From Coprinus comatus (lineage: Eukaryota > Basidiomycota > Agaricomycetes > Agaricales > Agaricaceae): DNA of 64,000 nucleotides. The DNA lies in NCBI GenBank assembly GCA_034638255.1, contig JAWPGT010000028.1, positions 62,001-126,000 of the forward strand, in the 5' to 3' direction. Positions 36,435 through 48,036 of the stretch are shown here, piece by piece; the stretch's first letter is position 1, and every line of letters starts with the position of its first letter. The notes beneath the pieces were generated by a model that saw nothing but the letters and a program-made list of their open reading frames with translations, searched no databases and was not told where the DNA came from. A program made the position numbers and the translations under genes.

Positions 36435-38183
36435 TCAAAGCCACTCAACACATTTCCCATCTTCCACAACTTCAACTTCAAGTCCACTTTGCTCAACCAG
36501 TTTCCTCAAACCCTCCTTATCCTCTTCCTTCCATTCAACCAAACCAGTAAGACTAGTTTGATACTCGATCTCAAACCTGCTTTCTCCCAACCCAAAATGA
36601 ACTCTTTTCTTCATAGCTTTTAAAAATTTCGACGAATCAAACACGGGATAAGCACATCGATCACTGGCTTGAAGATATCCAGCTTGTTGTTGCATACAAT
36701 TTGCACCGTACGGATTTCCCCAACACCTACTATCTTTAACGACCGATACCTTGGTTATTCTACTAAGCCCCCTTAGTGGGTCACTAAGAAGACTAGTATA
36801 ATCGCCAACAGAGTTCGCGAAGCCCAAACACGAACTCCTTAATTCAATCTGAGAAACAGTAGTTGGGATAACAAGTAAAGTTCTTCCAATGGTAAAATGT
36901 ATCGCGTGATTCGAGTGGAAGTAATTCGTAACCAATGTCATAGAATAGCATGAACTGGGTAAACGATTAAGAAATCTTCCTAGTCCTGAAACATACTTAA
37001 AACCCGGATTCCAAGGCTGATGGAGGGTGACGGTACGGATGGAAGGAATATACAATATTGGAAGGATTTTGAGAACTTCATAATTCCAAACCGAATCGGC
37101 ATCGGGAAAGGTCCATTCAAAGGTTTCGAGATTTGGCAACTGGATAGTGAGACCTGCTATTGGATTTGGCTGGATGATATAGTCTTCATGGTAGTTTCGA
37201 GTCACTGGTCGCAACATGGAGATTGTACGAAGGCGTTGGAGATTGAGTAGAACGGTTACGCAGGTATTGTAGTCAATCTCGGAAAGATGAAGGACTGTGA
37301 TAGTGTCTGAAACGATGAAATGAGGCGCCGGGATGCATTTTGAAGGGAAACCAAATATAAAAACCTCCTTCAGATTTAGCAAAGCGCCAAAATCAAACTG
37401 GAAGTTGTGGACTGCATCTTCTGTTTGTGGATAGTGATACATCCAAGAAAAATAAATCGCCTCGAGAAGGCTAAATTTAGCACAAAAAACCGCCCTAGCA
37501 TCAATAAACCATTCCATAGGTGCATTGAATAACCGAATTTCGCGAAATTTCTCTGGGTTCTCATCGAAGATGACCTTCCTGATAGGTTCCAGATATTCAT
37601 GGTCATTTTGATCAACTACTATGTCTTCGCAATCCGGGTAATAGAGACCATGTAATTGGGACTGCCGCTTTTCCATCCGTCTCGCTTTGCGTCCACAATT
37701 GGTAAACATCTGTTTCTGGAAGTCTAGATCGACAGTGACTCCTAATGCTCCAGACTTATGTAAATACCGTAGAAGACGAGAAGCGACACAAGCTACGTTT
37801 TCATCATCAACTTCAGCCTGCATGAATGTCCATAATTGTGGAGTATCATATACTACATCTCGCCAATCAGACGATACACATGCTAGAAGGGATGGAAAAG
37901 TGGTACGGATATTATTGGTTGGGGTTCCTTGAAGTTTACTGAGAAACTCCGGAGGCTGGCAGGCGAGATGGAAAATGAGGGAGAGTACTTCGGCCGGGAT
38001 ATCCTTTGTTGCCGAGATTTCGTCGTTGGTTCTTGTTAACAAAAATGACCGTTGTGCTGAGATGGCTTTGATCAAGGCTTGGAGATACTCGGCTTGAGCT
38101 TGAGCAGTGGCAAGATTTGCCAGAGACCGTTGTGAAATTCCTGAGTTAAGGAGGGTAACACAGTTCTTGTTTGGATTAGACAT
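36435..38183 (-). CDS. Family 1: F-box-like protein, intact
   Basis: A single exon of 582 aa with ATG at 38183 and TGA at 36435. A short helical N-terminus (RSLANLATAQAQAEYLQALIKAI) leads into the F-box-like domain (ATKDIPAEVLSLIFHLACQP ... LLACVSSDWRDVVYDTPQLWTF). LRR-like strands follow (LLNLKEVFIFGFPSK, TVLHLSEIDYNTCVTVLL, LETFEWTFP). The family C-terminus EVVEDGKCVEWL closes it. It is closest to the broken copy at 30-31.7 kb (shared LSEIDYN, LETFEWTFP, ELRSSC.GF). Probable SCF adaptor; substrates unknown. Confidence 0.83.
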   Translation of the reverse strand: MSNPNKNCVTLLNSGISQRSLANLATAQAQAEYLQALIKAISAQRSFLLTRTNDEISATKDIPAEVLSLIFHLACQPPEFLSKLQGTPTNNIRTTFPSLLACVSSDWRDVVYDTPQLWTFMQAEVDDENVACVASRLLRYLHKSGALGVTVDLDFQKQMFTNCGRKARRMEKRQSQLHGLYYPDCEDIVVDQNDHEYLEPIRKVIFDENPEKFREIRLFNAPMEWFIDARAVFCAKFSLLEAIYFSWMYHYPQTEDAVHNFQFDFGALLNLKEVFIFGFPSKCIPAPHFIVSDTITVLHLSEIDYNTCVTVLLNLQRLRTISMLRPVTRNYHEDYIIQPNPIAGLTIQLPNLETFEWTFPDADSVWNYEVLKILPILYIPSIRTVTLHQPWNPGFKYVSGLGRFLNRLPSSCYSMTLVTNYFHSNHAIHFTIGRTLLVIPTTVSQIELRSSCLGFANSVGDYTSLLSDPLRGLSRITKVSVVKDSRCWGNPYGANCMQQQAGYLQASDRCAYPVFDSSKFLKAMKKRVHFGLGESRFEIEYQTSLTGLVEWKEEDKEGLRKLVEQSGLEVEVVEDGKCVEWL

Positions 38184-38611
38184 GTTGTGAGCACTGGTCG
38201 TTTGTCGCGTATGTAGTGAGAGGGTGGAAGAAAGTACTGTTCATTCATAACTTCTTATAACACAAGGGATTAGGGCTGCTAAGAGGTCCAAGACTTTGTT
38301 GATAGCAAGATGTGGACGTGTTTTATGTGGACGATGGGCAAAACAACCAATTGCGTGTCCTACTGATTACCCGGCATTTACCGATTTTACTCTTCACCTC
38401 TGTCAGGGTTGTGTATATTTTATTATCAGGCAGTTATCAGGTAATCACACGTAGGATACGAGTAAATGCTACATATAACATGAATAACATATTTGAACAG
38501 CAATTATCAACTTTTTCCAGAAAACAAGCTTAGAAATATATCATTACTTATCAATCAAATTGCAGTCAGCTATACTCGACACAAACGACGGATTTACTAC
38601 ATACTAAACAA
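38184..38611. other. Intergenic, no gene seen
   Basis: Promoter side of the 36.4-kb gene and 3' flank of family-2 copy C. Confidence 0.45.
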
Positions 38612-39539
38612 CTATCGTACCAACTCCCATCTTTGACCTTTACCAGGAGCAACAGAGACATCCTTCCTCTGCTGTGAAGAGCTATTCGAAATATAAAACC
38701 CCTTTTCAAACCAACCAAGCTTAAAGCTACTCCTCAACTCCATGTTCCGAAAATGCGATGGAACACCAGCAACGGTCGTAACTCGAAAAGCTTCCACTAT
38801 ACCCCTATCATTTGGAAAACTCAATGGAGTCATTACAAGTTGCATCGGTAATTCACCAAGCCAAATAGGGGCCACGAATATTTCGACGTCATCTTCACTT
38901 ATAAGTATATCTTCATCATCTCTACATTTGTACGGTAGCTCATTTGTGCGTTTGATTATGAATCGGGTTGGGGAAGTATCGGTTGAATATGGTTTCGAAT
39001 CTGGAATTATATCCAGAGCCGACAGATATTCTTCACGAAGGAACCAGTATCGGTGTGGTGTTGTAGCAGAACGAATATAATACCTATGTTCAAGTGACAA
39101 AAAGAAATTAGAGAACAAAAAGAAAAATGGGACATGATAGTGTGACTTGTGCACGCACTCTTCACCATTCAAATGGTCTGGACGAGGATCCGATGCAGCA
39201 CCAAGTGCTTTCCGCGGATTAAAATTGTCTTTCAACGTTTGAATAAAACACTTCCATCCATCTTGGATATTGGGTAATGGCGCCATGATGAATTGTGGAC
39301 TGAAGCGACGAAGGGCTGATCCATTGGGGGATGAAAGTTTAGTAGCCCTCCACCAGTTATCAGCCTCCGAACGTGAAGAAAAGGTGACCAGGTACTTTAT
39401 TCAAATGATCAACGTTCGAAGTCAGTGAACTAGTGGTAGAAAGCGTACGACTTACTAAAGGACTATTCAAAGTGTAAATCGCGCTACTATCACCAATTCC
39501 AACGAAATAGACGTGAAATAATCCTGGACTATGGGACAT
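38612..39539 (-). CDS. Family 2 protein C (unknown, intact)
   Basis: Exons 39539..39456, 39394..39159 and 39083..38612 join in phase to 263 aa. The first two exons have exactly the sizes of copy A (84 and 236 nt). Signature segments: MSHSPGLFHVYFVGIGD, LVTFSSRSEADNWWRATKL, RRFSPQFIMAPLPNIQDGWKC, DHLNGEEYYIRSAT, FIIKRTNELPY, DDEDILISEDDVEIFVAP and LGWFEKGFYI, ending RWELVR. No named domain is recognised. The protein is predicted soluble: no signal peptide, no membrane segment. Confidence 0.82.
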
Positions 39540-40404
39540 GTTAATTGGACTGAGATGATAATGTTCTAATGTTGGCGAGGAGTCGCTAGGCCGTTGATTT
39601 ATTCTTGGTGTCTATCGGTATCGATGGATCACAGTCCTTCCCAACATCAACATACATATACAACGTGTAAGACTTCTCCGTAGCACACCCTCTAGCTGAG
39701 CGCTGAAACTTGATCGAATGGTTCTAGGTCACAAGCTCAGCTGAGAACAAGTAAAAGCACCGAATAATAGACACAAGAACCCCGGGACATGAAGTAGGCA
39801 CCCACACCGGCTCTGTGCCAAGGGATGGGCTCGACGGAGACGCAGCCGCACGCAAAACATGTAGAGGAATATGCTTCTCTGAGCACAGATATTGTTGTTA
39901 CGGAATGTTGAAAGCTGCGAGGTAGTCAAATATGGCCATCAGATACTGGGGCGTACTCGCGGGTGTAATGTGACAAGGAGCCTAGAAAGCACAGACCCAA
40001 AGCTGAAAAAAACGTGCATATAATCACAGATGCTGACGATGTCAAGGAACATAAAGACAGGACAGGGACTTCCCACGGATCCGTCTCTTCCTTATGTAAT
40101 CACACTCATCAAACTACATTATAATACGAGTTGCACTGAGTTTATCTATGTGTATCTCAAGCAAATGGCAAGTATATTTCTCGCAATGAAATAGTAATAT
40201 TTGGAAGTCGCCTCTATTATGTTCAATTTATGGTGGATGAATCATGCTCCCCAAATGTTCACACTCGCAACCAGCTAGCAACCATTCCATCCTGTAACGT
40301 TCTCTCCCATTTGATTATCTGTTTACAGTAATTTGCACAGACAAGAATTTATAATTGTTTGGATTTCGGATAGACACATTTACAGTTCGACACACTACAT
40401 AACA
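39540..40404. other. Upstream region of family-2 copy C; no gene seen
   Basis: Holds both family-2 upstream motifs near 39612-39683; the rest shows no supported frame. Confidence 0.5.
39612..39627 (-). promoter_or_regulatory. Family-2 upstream motif CCATCGATACCGATAG (copy C)
   Basis: Near-palindromic CGAT-rich motif about 80 bp upstream of the start codon; variants precede copies E, F, G and H. A CTACGGAGAAG variant lies about 50 bp further upstream (39673-39683). Confidence 0.6.
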
Positions 40405-41234
40405 TCAAATCACAAATTCCCAAGAATCGCAATGTTTCCAATAACGCTCCGAATCACTTGGCCTTCCATCAGTAAAGAATGAGAATTTGAATCTTTCCTT
40501 TTCTGTCTCGGGTGAAAAGGTAGTATCCCCAGACCAGCTTTCCCGACGCAACTCTACTCCCTTGTCTCCTGATTTATACCATTTCATGACCATGTTTGTG
40601 CCAAACAAGAAAATATTGACATAGTCTTCACCAATTAACACATCTTCGTCAGTCCTAGGCTCGTAATTCAATGGTGAGACTCGTTTTATGGTGTACTTTT
40701 GTCGGCTGCCAATGGTACTGTGTCCTGCCCCAAGTTCATTATATGTCCAAAACGAATCAGGGTATGTGACAGAACGAATGTAGAACCTAGTAATTGAAGC
40801 GTTAGTATATTTCGTAACTTCTACGTAAATAATCGACAAATGTAACCTACGATTGGCCGTTGATATTGTCTGGTCGAGAATCAGGTGGTGCAATAAGCAC
40901 CTTGCTCAGATTATAATTATCCGTTAATGCCTGAATGATACATTTCCATCCTTCTTGAACGTTTGGTAATGGTGCCATGATAAGCTGAGGGCTATATCGT
41001 CGAAAAGTTGATCTGTTACTATGTGCTAAGAGCTGAATAGCTCTCCAATCATTGTCAGCCTCAGATCAGGAGACGAAGGCTACAAGATGCTAAAATTTTT
41101 AAGAAGAATAATAAGTGATAACTATATACAAGTACTCCCCAATTCAGACACCTTACCATGCGACTATTGTGTGTGTATCCATCACTACTCACACCGATAA
41201 AATAAACATAGAATAATCCTGGAGCAAAGGACAT
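40405..41234 (-). pseudogene. Family 2 copy D (single nonsense codon)
   Basis: Start ATG 41234, first exon MSFAPGLFYVYFIGV, second exon HLVAFVS-stop-SEADNDWRAIQL ... MAPLPNVQEGWKC, third exon FYIRSVTYPDSFWTY, YEPRTDEDVLIGEDYVNIF, FKFSFFTDGRPSDSERYW. Splice sites look intact. The only visible defect is a TGA where other members have an arginine codon (CGT or CGA). Together with fragments B and I it forms a sub-group with EDYVNI and FFTDGRP. Confidence 0.75.
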
Positions 41235-42695
41235 GGTGTTATATGGTATGAAGAGAGTTGAGCGTTGAACGTTGAGAGAGGCTGTGTATTGAAAGCTGTA
41301 TACAGTAGATATATTTCTCTTCTCCGCAGTTCGTTATCATTGGAAAATCAGAGGAATCTGTATTGTAGGTAATATTAGATTGATGCCTCGAGGGATGATC
41401 TTTTCTTAAACACGCCTCCCAGTTCTTGCTTCCGAACTCTTACTTTCAGATCTTATATCCATTTTAGGTGGCGAATATGCTTCAAAACGAGTCATGACCA
41501 TTGAAAATCGTCAATCGCCGATTGTAAAGTACAGTGACTGTGGACGAGTATTCACTACCACACACTTGGGTTGAACTCTCGTCACCATTATTGAGATGTT
41601 GTAAATATTTTTTTTTTTGGTTTTCCCTTTTTTTGAGATCGAACTCCCGCTTGCGATGCAAATATGTTGAATATATTTGATAATGACACTAACTAGCCTC
41701 ATCTCAGGTCTACTCACATATTTTGTTACTGGCAATTTCAGTATAACAAGTTATCATAATCTATCACTGAATTAATATAATATTTCCCTCATATCATCTG
41801 AGATGTCTTTTTTTTTCCCAGGTTACTCAAGAAGACCAGATTTTTTTTATAATAAAAAAAGAATATATATCACAAAAATAGACATCAATTCAATTACTAC
41901 TATTACTATCACCAAATTCCCTTACAAACCTATGAAACAGAACACCCAGATGTATAACAAGGTGGTGATATCCAAGATTCTGGGGAAGGTGTAATAGGGG
42001 ATAATGATGGTATACTAGGAATGAAAAATTGAAATTAGTTGCTAAGAATAGATTGGCGAATTGGAGAGATCCTCACCCTAGAAATAATATAAACCATATT
42101 CTAGCCATCATTATCATCCACTGTCCGGAAGATCCGATGCTCAGGTGAGCTGATCAATGTAGGGGAATTTGAAGGAAAGAGGTGACTCGGATGGGATGGG
42201 ATAAGGGAAGTCTGAATACCAAGGGAGATTAATAGTCACAATTAAAAATTGACATGGTTAAGAAGCAAGAAAACACGTACATCAAGTAATAGGGAGTCTT
42301 TAACTTGTTGAGTAGGTAGGAGGTGGTAGTGAGGCTGGGAGAGATGTTGATTATCGAGAAACATTATGAAATATTGATTCAAAGTGATGATACAACTGAA
42401 GTTGCAAAACATGGAATCTGTTATGTTGATCTCCATATTAGAGGAAGGGAATAGTCAAGAACTTTTATAGTTCGTCGTACAATCGGGATCGATTGAGAGC
42501 ATGTGTAACACAGAAGCATGATTGGAGATCTATCGGCAAACTTGATTATATGTAAGCATGTTTGTAACCATGTCCTCGAATGATTGCCTATTATGTCTTT
42601 TCTTGCGAAATGCAAGACTCCGAAGTCCTCGATCTCAATTTATACTATTGGCACAATCCCTAAAGCTTAACACAATACAACTTCACTCACTACAA
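41235..42695. other. Intergenic, about 1.5 kb, no gene seen
   Basis: Contains a CTGCGGAGAAG motif (41319-41329) upstream of copy D and AT-rich low-complexity sequence. No supported coding frame or RNA gene. Confidence 0.5.
41319..41329 (-). promoter_or_regulatory. Family-2 upstream motif CTGCGGAGAAG (copy D)
   Basis: Exact 11-mer about 90 bp upstream of the copy D start codon, same orientation relative to the gene as in copies A and E. Confidence 0.55.
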
Positions 42696-43560
42696 TTACT
42701 CTACTAATTCCCATCTTTCCCCTCTACCAGGAGCAGCATAAAGCGGTGGGTATGATTCAGTACTGAAATTCTTCGTAAAGAATCCATTCTCAAACCAAGA
42801 AAACTTGAAGATATACAGATTATCTAAATTGGCCACATTAGTATTACTATTAGCTACAACTCCATCATTTCAAGTAGCAGTGATGTTGAATACATTTTCC
42901 ATTGGCTGGGTAGGGTTCATCCAAAACTTTACAGGTGGACCACCAGTGCATTCGGGAGCAACCGAAATTTCTACGTCATCTTCACTAATCAATATATCCT
43001 CATCTTTCCTATCAGGCTCGTATGACAATTCATTTAACCTGCGAATTATGAACATCGATAGCTCGTAAATCCATTGTATGTTTGATCCATAACTCGAAGT
43101 GTCTGACGGTCCGCAAATGACCAATAACGATATGGTTTCGTAGCAGAACGAATCCGAAATCTATGGTGAATGATGTAAGTATATACAATCGATGATAAGT
43201 ATCCTAATATAAAACTCACTCTCTACCATTCAAATGATCTATACGAGAATCAGGTGTAGCAGCAATCGCTTTACTCAGATTAAAATTATCCTTCAACGTC
43301 AGCCCTCTTGATTATTCGGTAATGGTGCCATGATGAATTGTGAAGTGAATCGGCGAAGTTTGGAGGTATTGCGACAGAGCCCTCCACCATTTATCGGCTT
43401 CATTACGGGAAGAGAAAGTGACTAGATACTATTCCCGGTGTATGAAGTTATTTCTTATATGTACTATGAGGTTCAATAGAACTCACCAAAGGAGTATTTT
43501 GAGTGTAGTTCGAGTTGGTAGTATCACCAACTCCGACAAACAAGCCTGGGCCATGAGACA
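42696..43560 (-). pseudogene. Family 2 copy E (multiple lesions)
   Basis: Exon 1 keeps MSHGPGLF..VGVGDTTNSNYTQN but lacks the four residues HVYF. Exon 2 starts LVTFSSRNEADKWWRA, then shifts frame and has lost part of the IQDGWEC region. Exon 3 has a frameshift before MFIIRRLNELSYEP and an in-frame TGA after FNITAT, yet still ends with FSWFENGFF and RWELVE. It is clearly inactive as a full-length gene. Confidence 0.8.
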
Positions 43561-43678
43561 TATCAATTGTGGGTATATATAAAAAAACGGTTGTGGTTAT
43601 GTGACTCTTGTGTAAGAGGATAAAGATTATGTAGTCCAAAGAGTCACCAATGCGTTCGCGGTTTTATGGTTATTGTCG

Positions 43679-43733
43679 CCATCGATATCGATTAGATAGG
43701 CCACAAAATGCCAAAAATACTTCTTCTCCGCAG
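43679..43733 (-). promoter_or_regulatory. Family-2 upstream motifs of copy E
   Basis: CTGCGGAGAAG (43733-43723) followed 30 bp later by the palindromic ATCGATATCGAT motif (within 43679-43695), about 120 bp upstream of the start codon. Both motifs occur in the same order upstream of copy C. Confidence 0.6.
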
Positions 43734-43953
43734 CCCACCATGGTCCACTGTCCATTTAAGAGAGTATTTATTGAGAAGGGACAATATTTAGATGCAGGGG
43801 TTGGTATATTCGGCTAACCAATGCGTAGCTATTGAGGCCTAAATTCTGGAGGTGCAAAAAGGCGCATATACTTACCAATGACATCAGGAGATCAATATTA
43901 CCATCAAATCATTCAACGTCCCACGTGGTCTCTCAATCTCTTAAACTCAAACC

Positions 43954-46391
43954 ATGAAGGTACCAATTTCTCCAAAATCTATCACAAATCCACGTTCCTT
44001 ACTTACATCCTTTCTCTTCCCAAAATCACATATCGCGTCATACAAACATCGCATTCATCATCCTTACTCAACTTCAACCCCGACTTATACTACACATACG
44101 AAACGACATAACTTGAAGATCGCAGTAGAAGGATGTTGTCATGGTCAATTAGACGCCATTTATTCCCATATTGCAAGTTTAGAAGAACAAAACAAGTATA
44201 AAGTGGATTTATTACTTGTTTGTGGAGATTTTCAAGCGATTAGGAATGTTAATGATTTACAATGTATGGCTGTACCTAATAAGTATAAGGAATTGGGTGG
44301 ATTTTGGAAGTGAGTAAAAACGTTTTTATTCGGTAATAACTAATGTTATAATTCCTGAGAGCTGATCATGTTTTGTTTCGTTTTATAGATACTATACGGG
44401 TGTTAAGAAGGCACCGATTTTAACAATTGTTATTGGTGGTAATCATGAAGCTTCGAATTACATGTGGGAATTGTACGTTTTCTCTCTCTCTCTCATTTAT
44501 GTTTCCATGTTCGCTTCTTATTCGTCTTGTTATGAGTATAGGTATCATGGAGGTTGGCTAGCTCCAAACATCTACTTCTTAGGACACGCAGGGTGTGTTA
44601 AAGTTAATGGTATTCGAATAACCGGTGCATCTGGTATTTTCAAGAAATTTGATTTCGAGAAAGGTGTGTGTCAATGTGATCTTTTCTCCCATTGATATAG
44701 GGATGTTAACATGTGTGGAGAGAATAGGAAACTTTGAAAAGGTACCGTATACACCAAGTTCAATACGAAGTATCTATCACGTAAGAGAATTTAATGTTAG
44801 AAAACTATCACTTGTACGTTCTTTACACCTTTATCTCTCTTCTCCCTCTCCTCTTTTCCCGCAAACTTCTAACCTAGACTCACCAACACGCAATTCCAGT
44901 TATCAAAACCAACAGTATTCCTATCACACGATTGGCCACAATCAATAGAACATCATGGAAACCTACGTTACCTACTTTCAAGAAAATCATTCCTGAGACA
45001 AGATATTGAAAGAGGTGTACTTGGAAGTCCACCTATGATGGGATTGTTGAGGAATTTGAAACCAGATTGGTGGTTTGCTGCTCATTTACATACGAGGTTT
45101 GAAGCTAGAGTTGATCATTTTGATCCGAATACCAAAGGTGGAGAGATGGAAGGAGAGGGAAGTGGGAAGGGGGTTAATGGGGGAGAGGGAGGAAGTTTGG
45201 TGCAAGAAGAGGAGCAGATGAAGAATCCGGATGAGATTGTTATTGATGATGACGAGGAGTTCGATGATGTACCAAAGGCAAAGGAAACGGAAGAGGCAAC
45301 GAAAGGCAACGACGAAGGAGCAATGAATATGGTGTCACCTGCACCACCTGCACCACAACCACAACCAAATACGAACCCGGATGAAATCATGTTGGATGAT
45401 GAAGAACAAGTTGTCGAAGCTCTCCCTCTCCATACCACTACAGTGGAAAGAACAAAAATCAATCCAGACGAAATCATGTTAGATGACGAAGAAGAAGTTG
45501 TTCAAGCTCCTCCCCCTCCTCAGCCACAAACTAACACCCGACATCAACAACGCCAAGTGAAGAGAATACCGAATGGACCAGCTACACAATTCTTGGCACT
45601 TGATAAATGTTTACCAAAACGACAATTTCTTGAAGTAAGCGCATATACTCACTAATTTTTGTGATTTTTTATCTCTTTAATATTATTTAATGTAGGTTGT
45701 CGACATTCCAACACCCGAATTTTCCACTTCTCCTACTACCAATCCCAATCCCAATCCCATTACATCACCACAACCACCAATGGAAGAAAGAACTTCATCA
45801 ACAACACCCTCATCATCACCATCAACAACAACTACACTTAAACTGGAATTCGATCCAGAATGGTTAGCTATAACCAAAGCTTTCCAACCTTTATTCTCAA
45901 TAACGTACAATCAACCTTCGTTCCCACCTGAATCAGAAGCTAGAGAATTAGTTTCATCAGCTAGACAATGGATTCTTGAAAAATTACAACGTTAGTTCCT
46001 TCCTTCCTTCCCTTATATTTCCCTTTCTTATTCATCTTCCTCACCTTCTTTCTACTACACCCACACCTTCCATTACACCTTCCATCCATTATACTAAATA
46101 TCCTAACAATAATAACAAAACAAAAAAAAAAACAATATAGAAAACGATGCAACGAAACCAATATTCATAGACGATACACAAACGTTCATTCAAACAGCAC
46201 CAGGACCACTACCAGGAACCGAAGATGAAAAAGTTAATAACAATACACCTCAACCACCAGCTTATCTCAATCCTCAAACAATAGTTTTTTGTCAATTATT
46301 GGAAATTGAAAATAAGATTAATGTTGGTGCTATTTCTGATGTTGGAGCTGGTGTTGGTGTTGGTGGGAATGGGAATGTTAGTGGTGCGTAA
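43954..46391 (+). CDS. DBR1: Lariat RNA debranching enzyme
   Basis: Hydrolyses the 2'-5' bond of excised intron lariats in the nucleus. Eight exons (43954..43959, 44119..44309, 44389..44472, 44542..44663, 44728..44813, 44900..45634, 45696..45990, 46141..46391) join in phase to 589 aa. Exon 1 is only ATGAAG; its join gives [17 protein letters not shown], the universal DBR1 start. Metallophosphoesterase motifs follow: [28 protein letters not shown] and AAHLHTRF. A late block, [18 protein letters not shown], is also diagnostic. Between them lies an acidic insert with three NPDEI-type repeats (about residues 270-360). The C-terminal domain is Pro/Ser/Thr-rich and less conserved. Reading from the upstream ATG without splicing gives a false N-terminus of about 50 residues. 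Confidence 0.95.
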
Positions 46392-46650
46392 ATGTATAAC
46401 TGTGATTTTTCTTTTCTTTTCTATATATATAAATGGAAGGACAATGTTGCACACCGTGTGTTCATATCAACGTACAAAGTGTATTGATATAGTTGAATTG
46501 AAGTAAAAGAAGACTGACTTATTTCACGCCTTCTGTGATCGTTCCAAAAATACCTAATCTATTCAATACCCAAGAAAAAAAAAGACAATGTTAAAGATAA
46601 AATAGATATTACACAAGATTCCTGAGTATTCAAAAAAATTGTTGTTTTCC
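46392..46650. other. Convergent spacer between DBR1 and the DUF202 gene
   Basis: AT-rich 3' flanks with no further feature. Confidence 0.45.
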
Positions 46651-47747
46651 TTATACCGGAACGTTAACAGTATTGTTCAAAGTAGAAGAAGAATGTGATA
46701 AAAGGGTCCAAAGGCCATTTCCAGGGATAGGAATACCTTTCCTCTGTCTAAAAAAAAAAAAGAAAAAAAAAAAAAGAAGCAATGATATGTCAATGTTAGC
46801 ATCAGGAACAAAACACATCCGAAATGGACACGTGTGTCGCTTACTTACAGTTCTTTAACTAAATAACAAACGTGCGTGATATTATTAGAAAGTTGATATG
46901 GGAAAAAAAAATATGGGGGGAGGTTTGGACTTACCCCGAATAATGAAGTTTGCTAGGACAGCGAAGAAGAGGACTATGCTCAATATTACGGGTCCTGCTA
47001 GAGCGTCGAAATGACCTGGATCTCGTCTACGAATCATCGTAATACGGTGTTGATATAGAGCCCAACTATAAACCTGTAACAAAAAAAAGAGGTTGTGTTT
47101 AATGTTGAATAGGAGGGGGTAGAAGAGGGGAACGAACCAGAGTGCATATACTGATTATAGCGTAGGTGTATGCGAAGTACGTTGCAATATCATCTTTAGA
47201 GGAGTTATATAGAGCAAGAGCGAGTGTAGCGAGTAGTATGGAGATGTTCAACCATGATATCCAAGCTAATGTATAAAAGAAAAATTCATGTATCAGGGTT
47301 GACTCCCTATAACCAAGGAAAGGACTAAGCAAAACAAAAAAGGGACAACTCACTGCGTTCATTTGCAAACCAAACTTTACCCTCAACTCGTATAGGTGTA
47401 GGTACTTTCTTAGGAACCCTAACTTGAGAAGGTAAATTGATAGAATGATAGTCTCGAACGGTAGGTTGTTGTCCTTGACTATCAGGAGCAGTTTCTGGAA
47501 TAGCATCTGCACGTGTATATCTTGCTGGTCTTCGTAATCTTGGAAGTGAAGCTAAAGCTGAAGGTGAAAAAGGTGAAAAAAGTCGATGAATAAGTGATGG
47601 TTGTTCATGTTCTACATCTCCATGTCGTTGTTGACGTTGTTCTTGGAATTGTGATGGTGATTGTGATTGTTCACCAACAACATTTGTAATGCCGTTGTTG
47701 TTGTTGTTGTTGTTGTTGACAGCAGCGTCTGCAGTAATAGTCGACAT
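46651..47747 (-). CDS. VTC1-like DUF202 membrane protein
   Basis: Five exons (47747..47354, 47265..47138, 47073..46935, 46858..46849, 46747..46651) give 255 aa in phase; exon 4 is a 10-nt micro-exon needed to keep frame and restore the RVKEL-QRKG segment. The N-terminal 120 residues are Asn/Gln/Ser-rich. Then comes the DUF202 signature IRVEGKVWFANERTWISWLN, followed by three hydrophobic segments (ISILLATLALAL, FAYTYAIISICTLVYSWAL, VILSIVLFFAVLANFII) around HRITMIRRRDPGHFDA. This matches the membrane subunit of the vacuolar transporter chaperone complex, which makes polyphosphate in yeast. There is no SPX or catalytic VTC domain, so it corresponds to the small VTC1-type subunit with an N-terminal extension, or to a related DUF202 protein. 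Confidence 0.86.
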
Positions 47748-47858
47748 GGTCAATGAGATGTAAAAGGAAAGATCCTGAAATGAGACACTACCACCAACAA
47801 GTGAACTCCGGCCGGCTTTTCCGGCATGGATCAAATATCAATTTATTTGTTACGGGAC

Positions 47859-47903
47859 TTCTGGAATTTGCCGGCCGATTCCAGACGAGAAGTCATTCTG
47901 GAA
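47859..47903. promoter_or_regulatory. Heat-shock elements upstream of the DnaJ gene
   Basis: Two TTCnnGAA units (47859-47866 and 47896-47903) and an intervening TTCnnGA...GAA stretch in the 289-bp divergent region between the DUF202 and DnaJ start codons. This matches Hsf1-type sites. Confidence 0.65.
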
Positions 47904-48036
47904 CAATGACGTCAAATTACTAGAACACTCTGGGCTTTTCTACTACAAACCCATTCTCCGTTCTTATAAACATAAACAGTTCTCCAACTCCTTTCTCCCC
48001 CGAATTTAAAAAACTTCCTACACACACACACAAATC

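Noticed and set aside
41630..41730. B-box-like GTTCGATCTC on the minus strand, possible tRNA
   Set aside because: No matching A-box, acceptor stem or T-run terminator; it does not fold into a cloverleaf.
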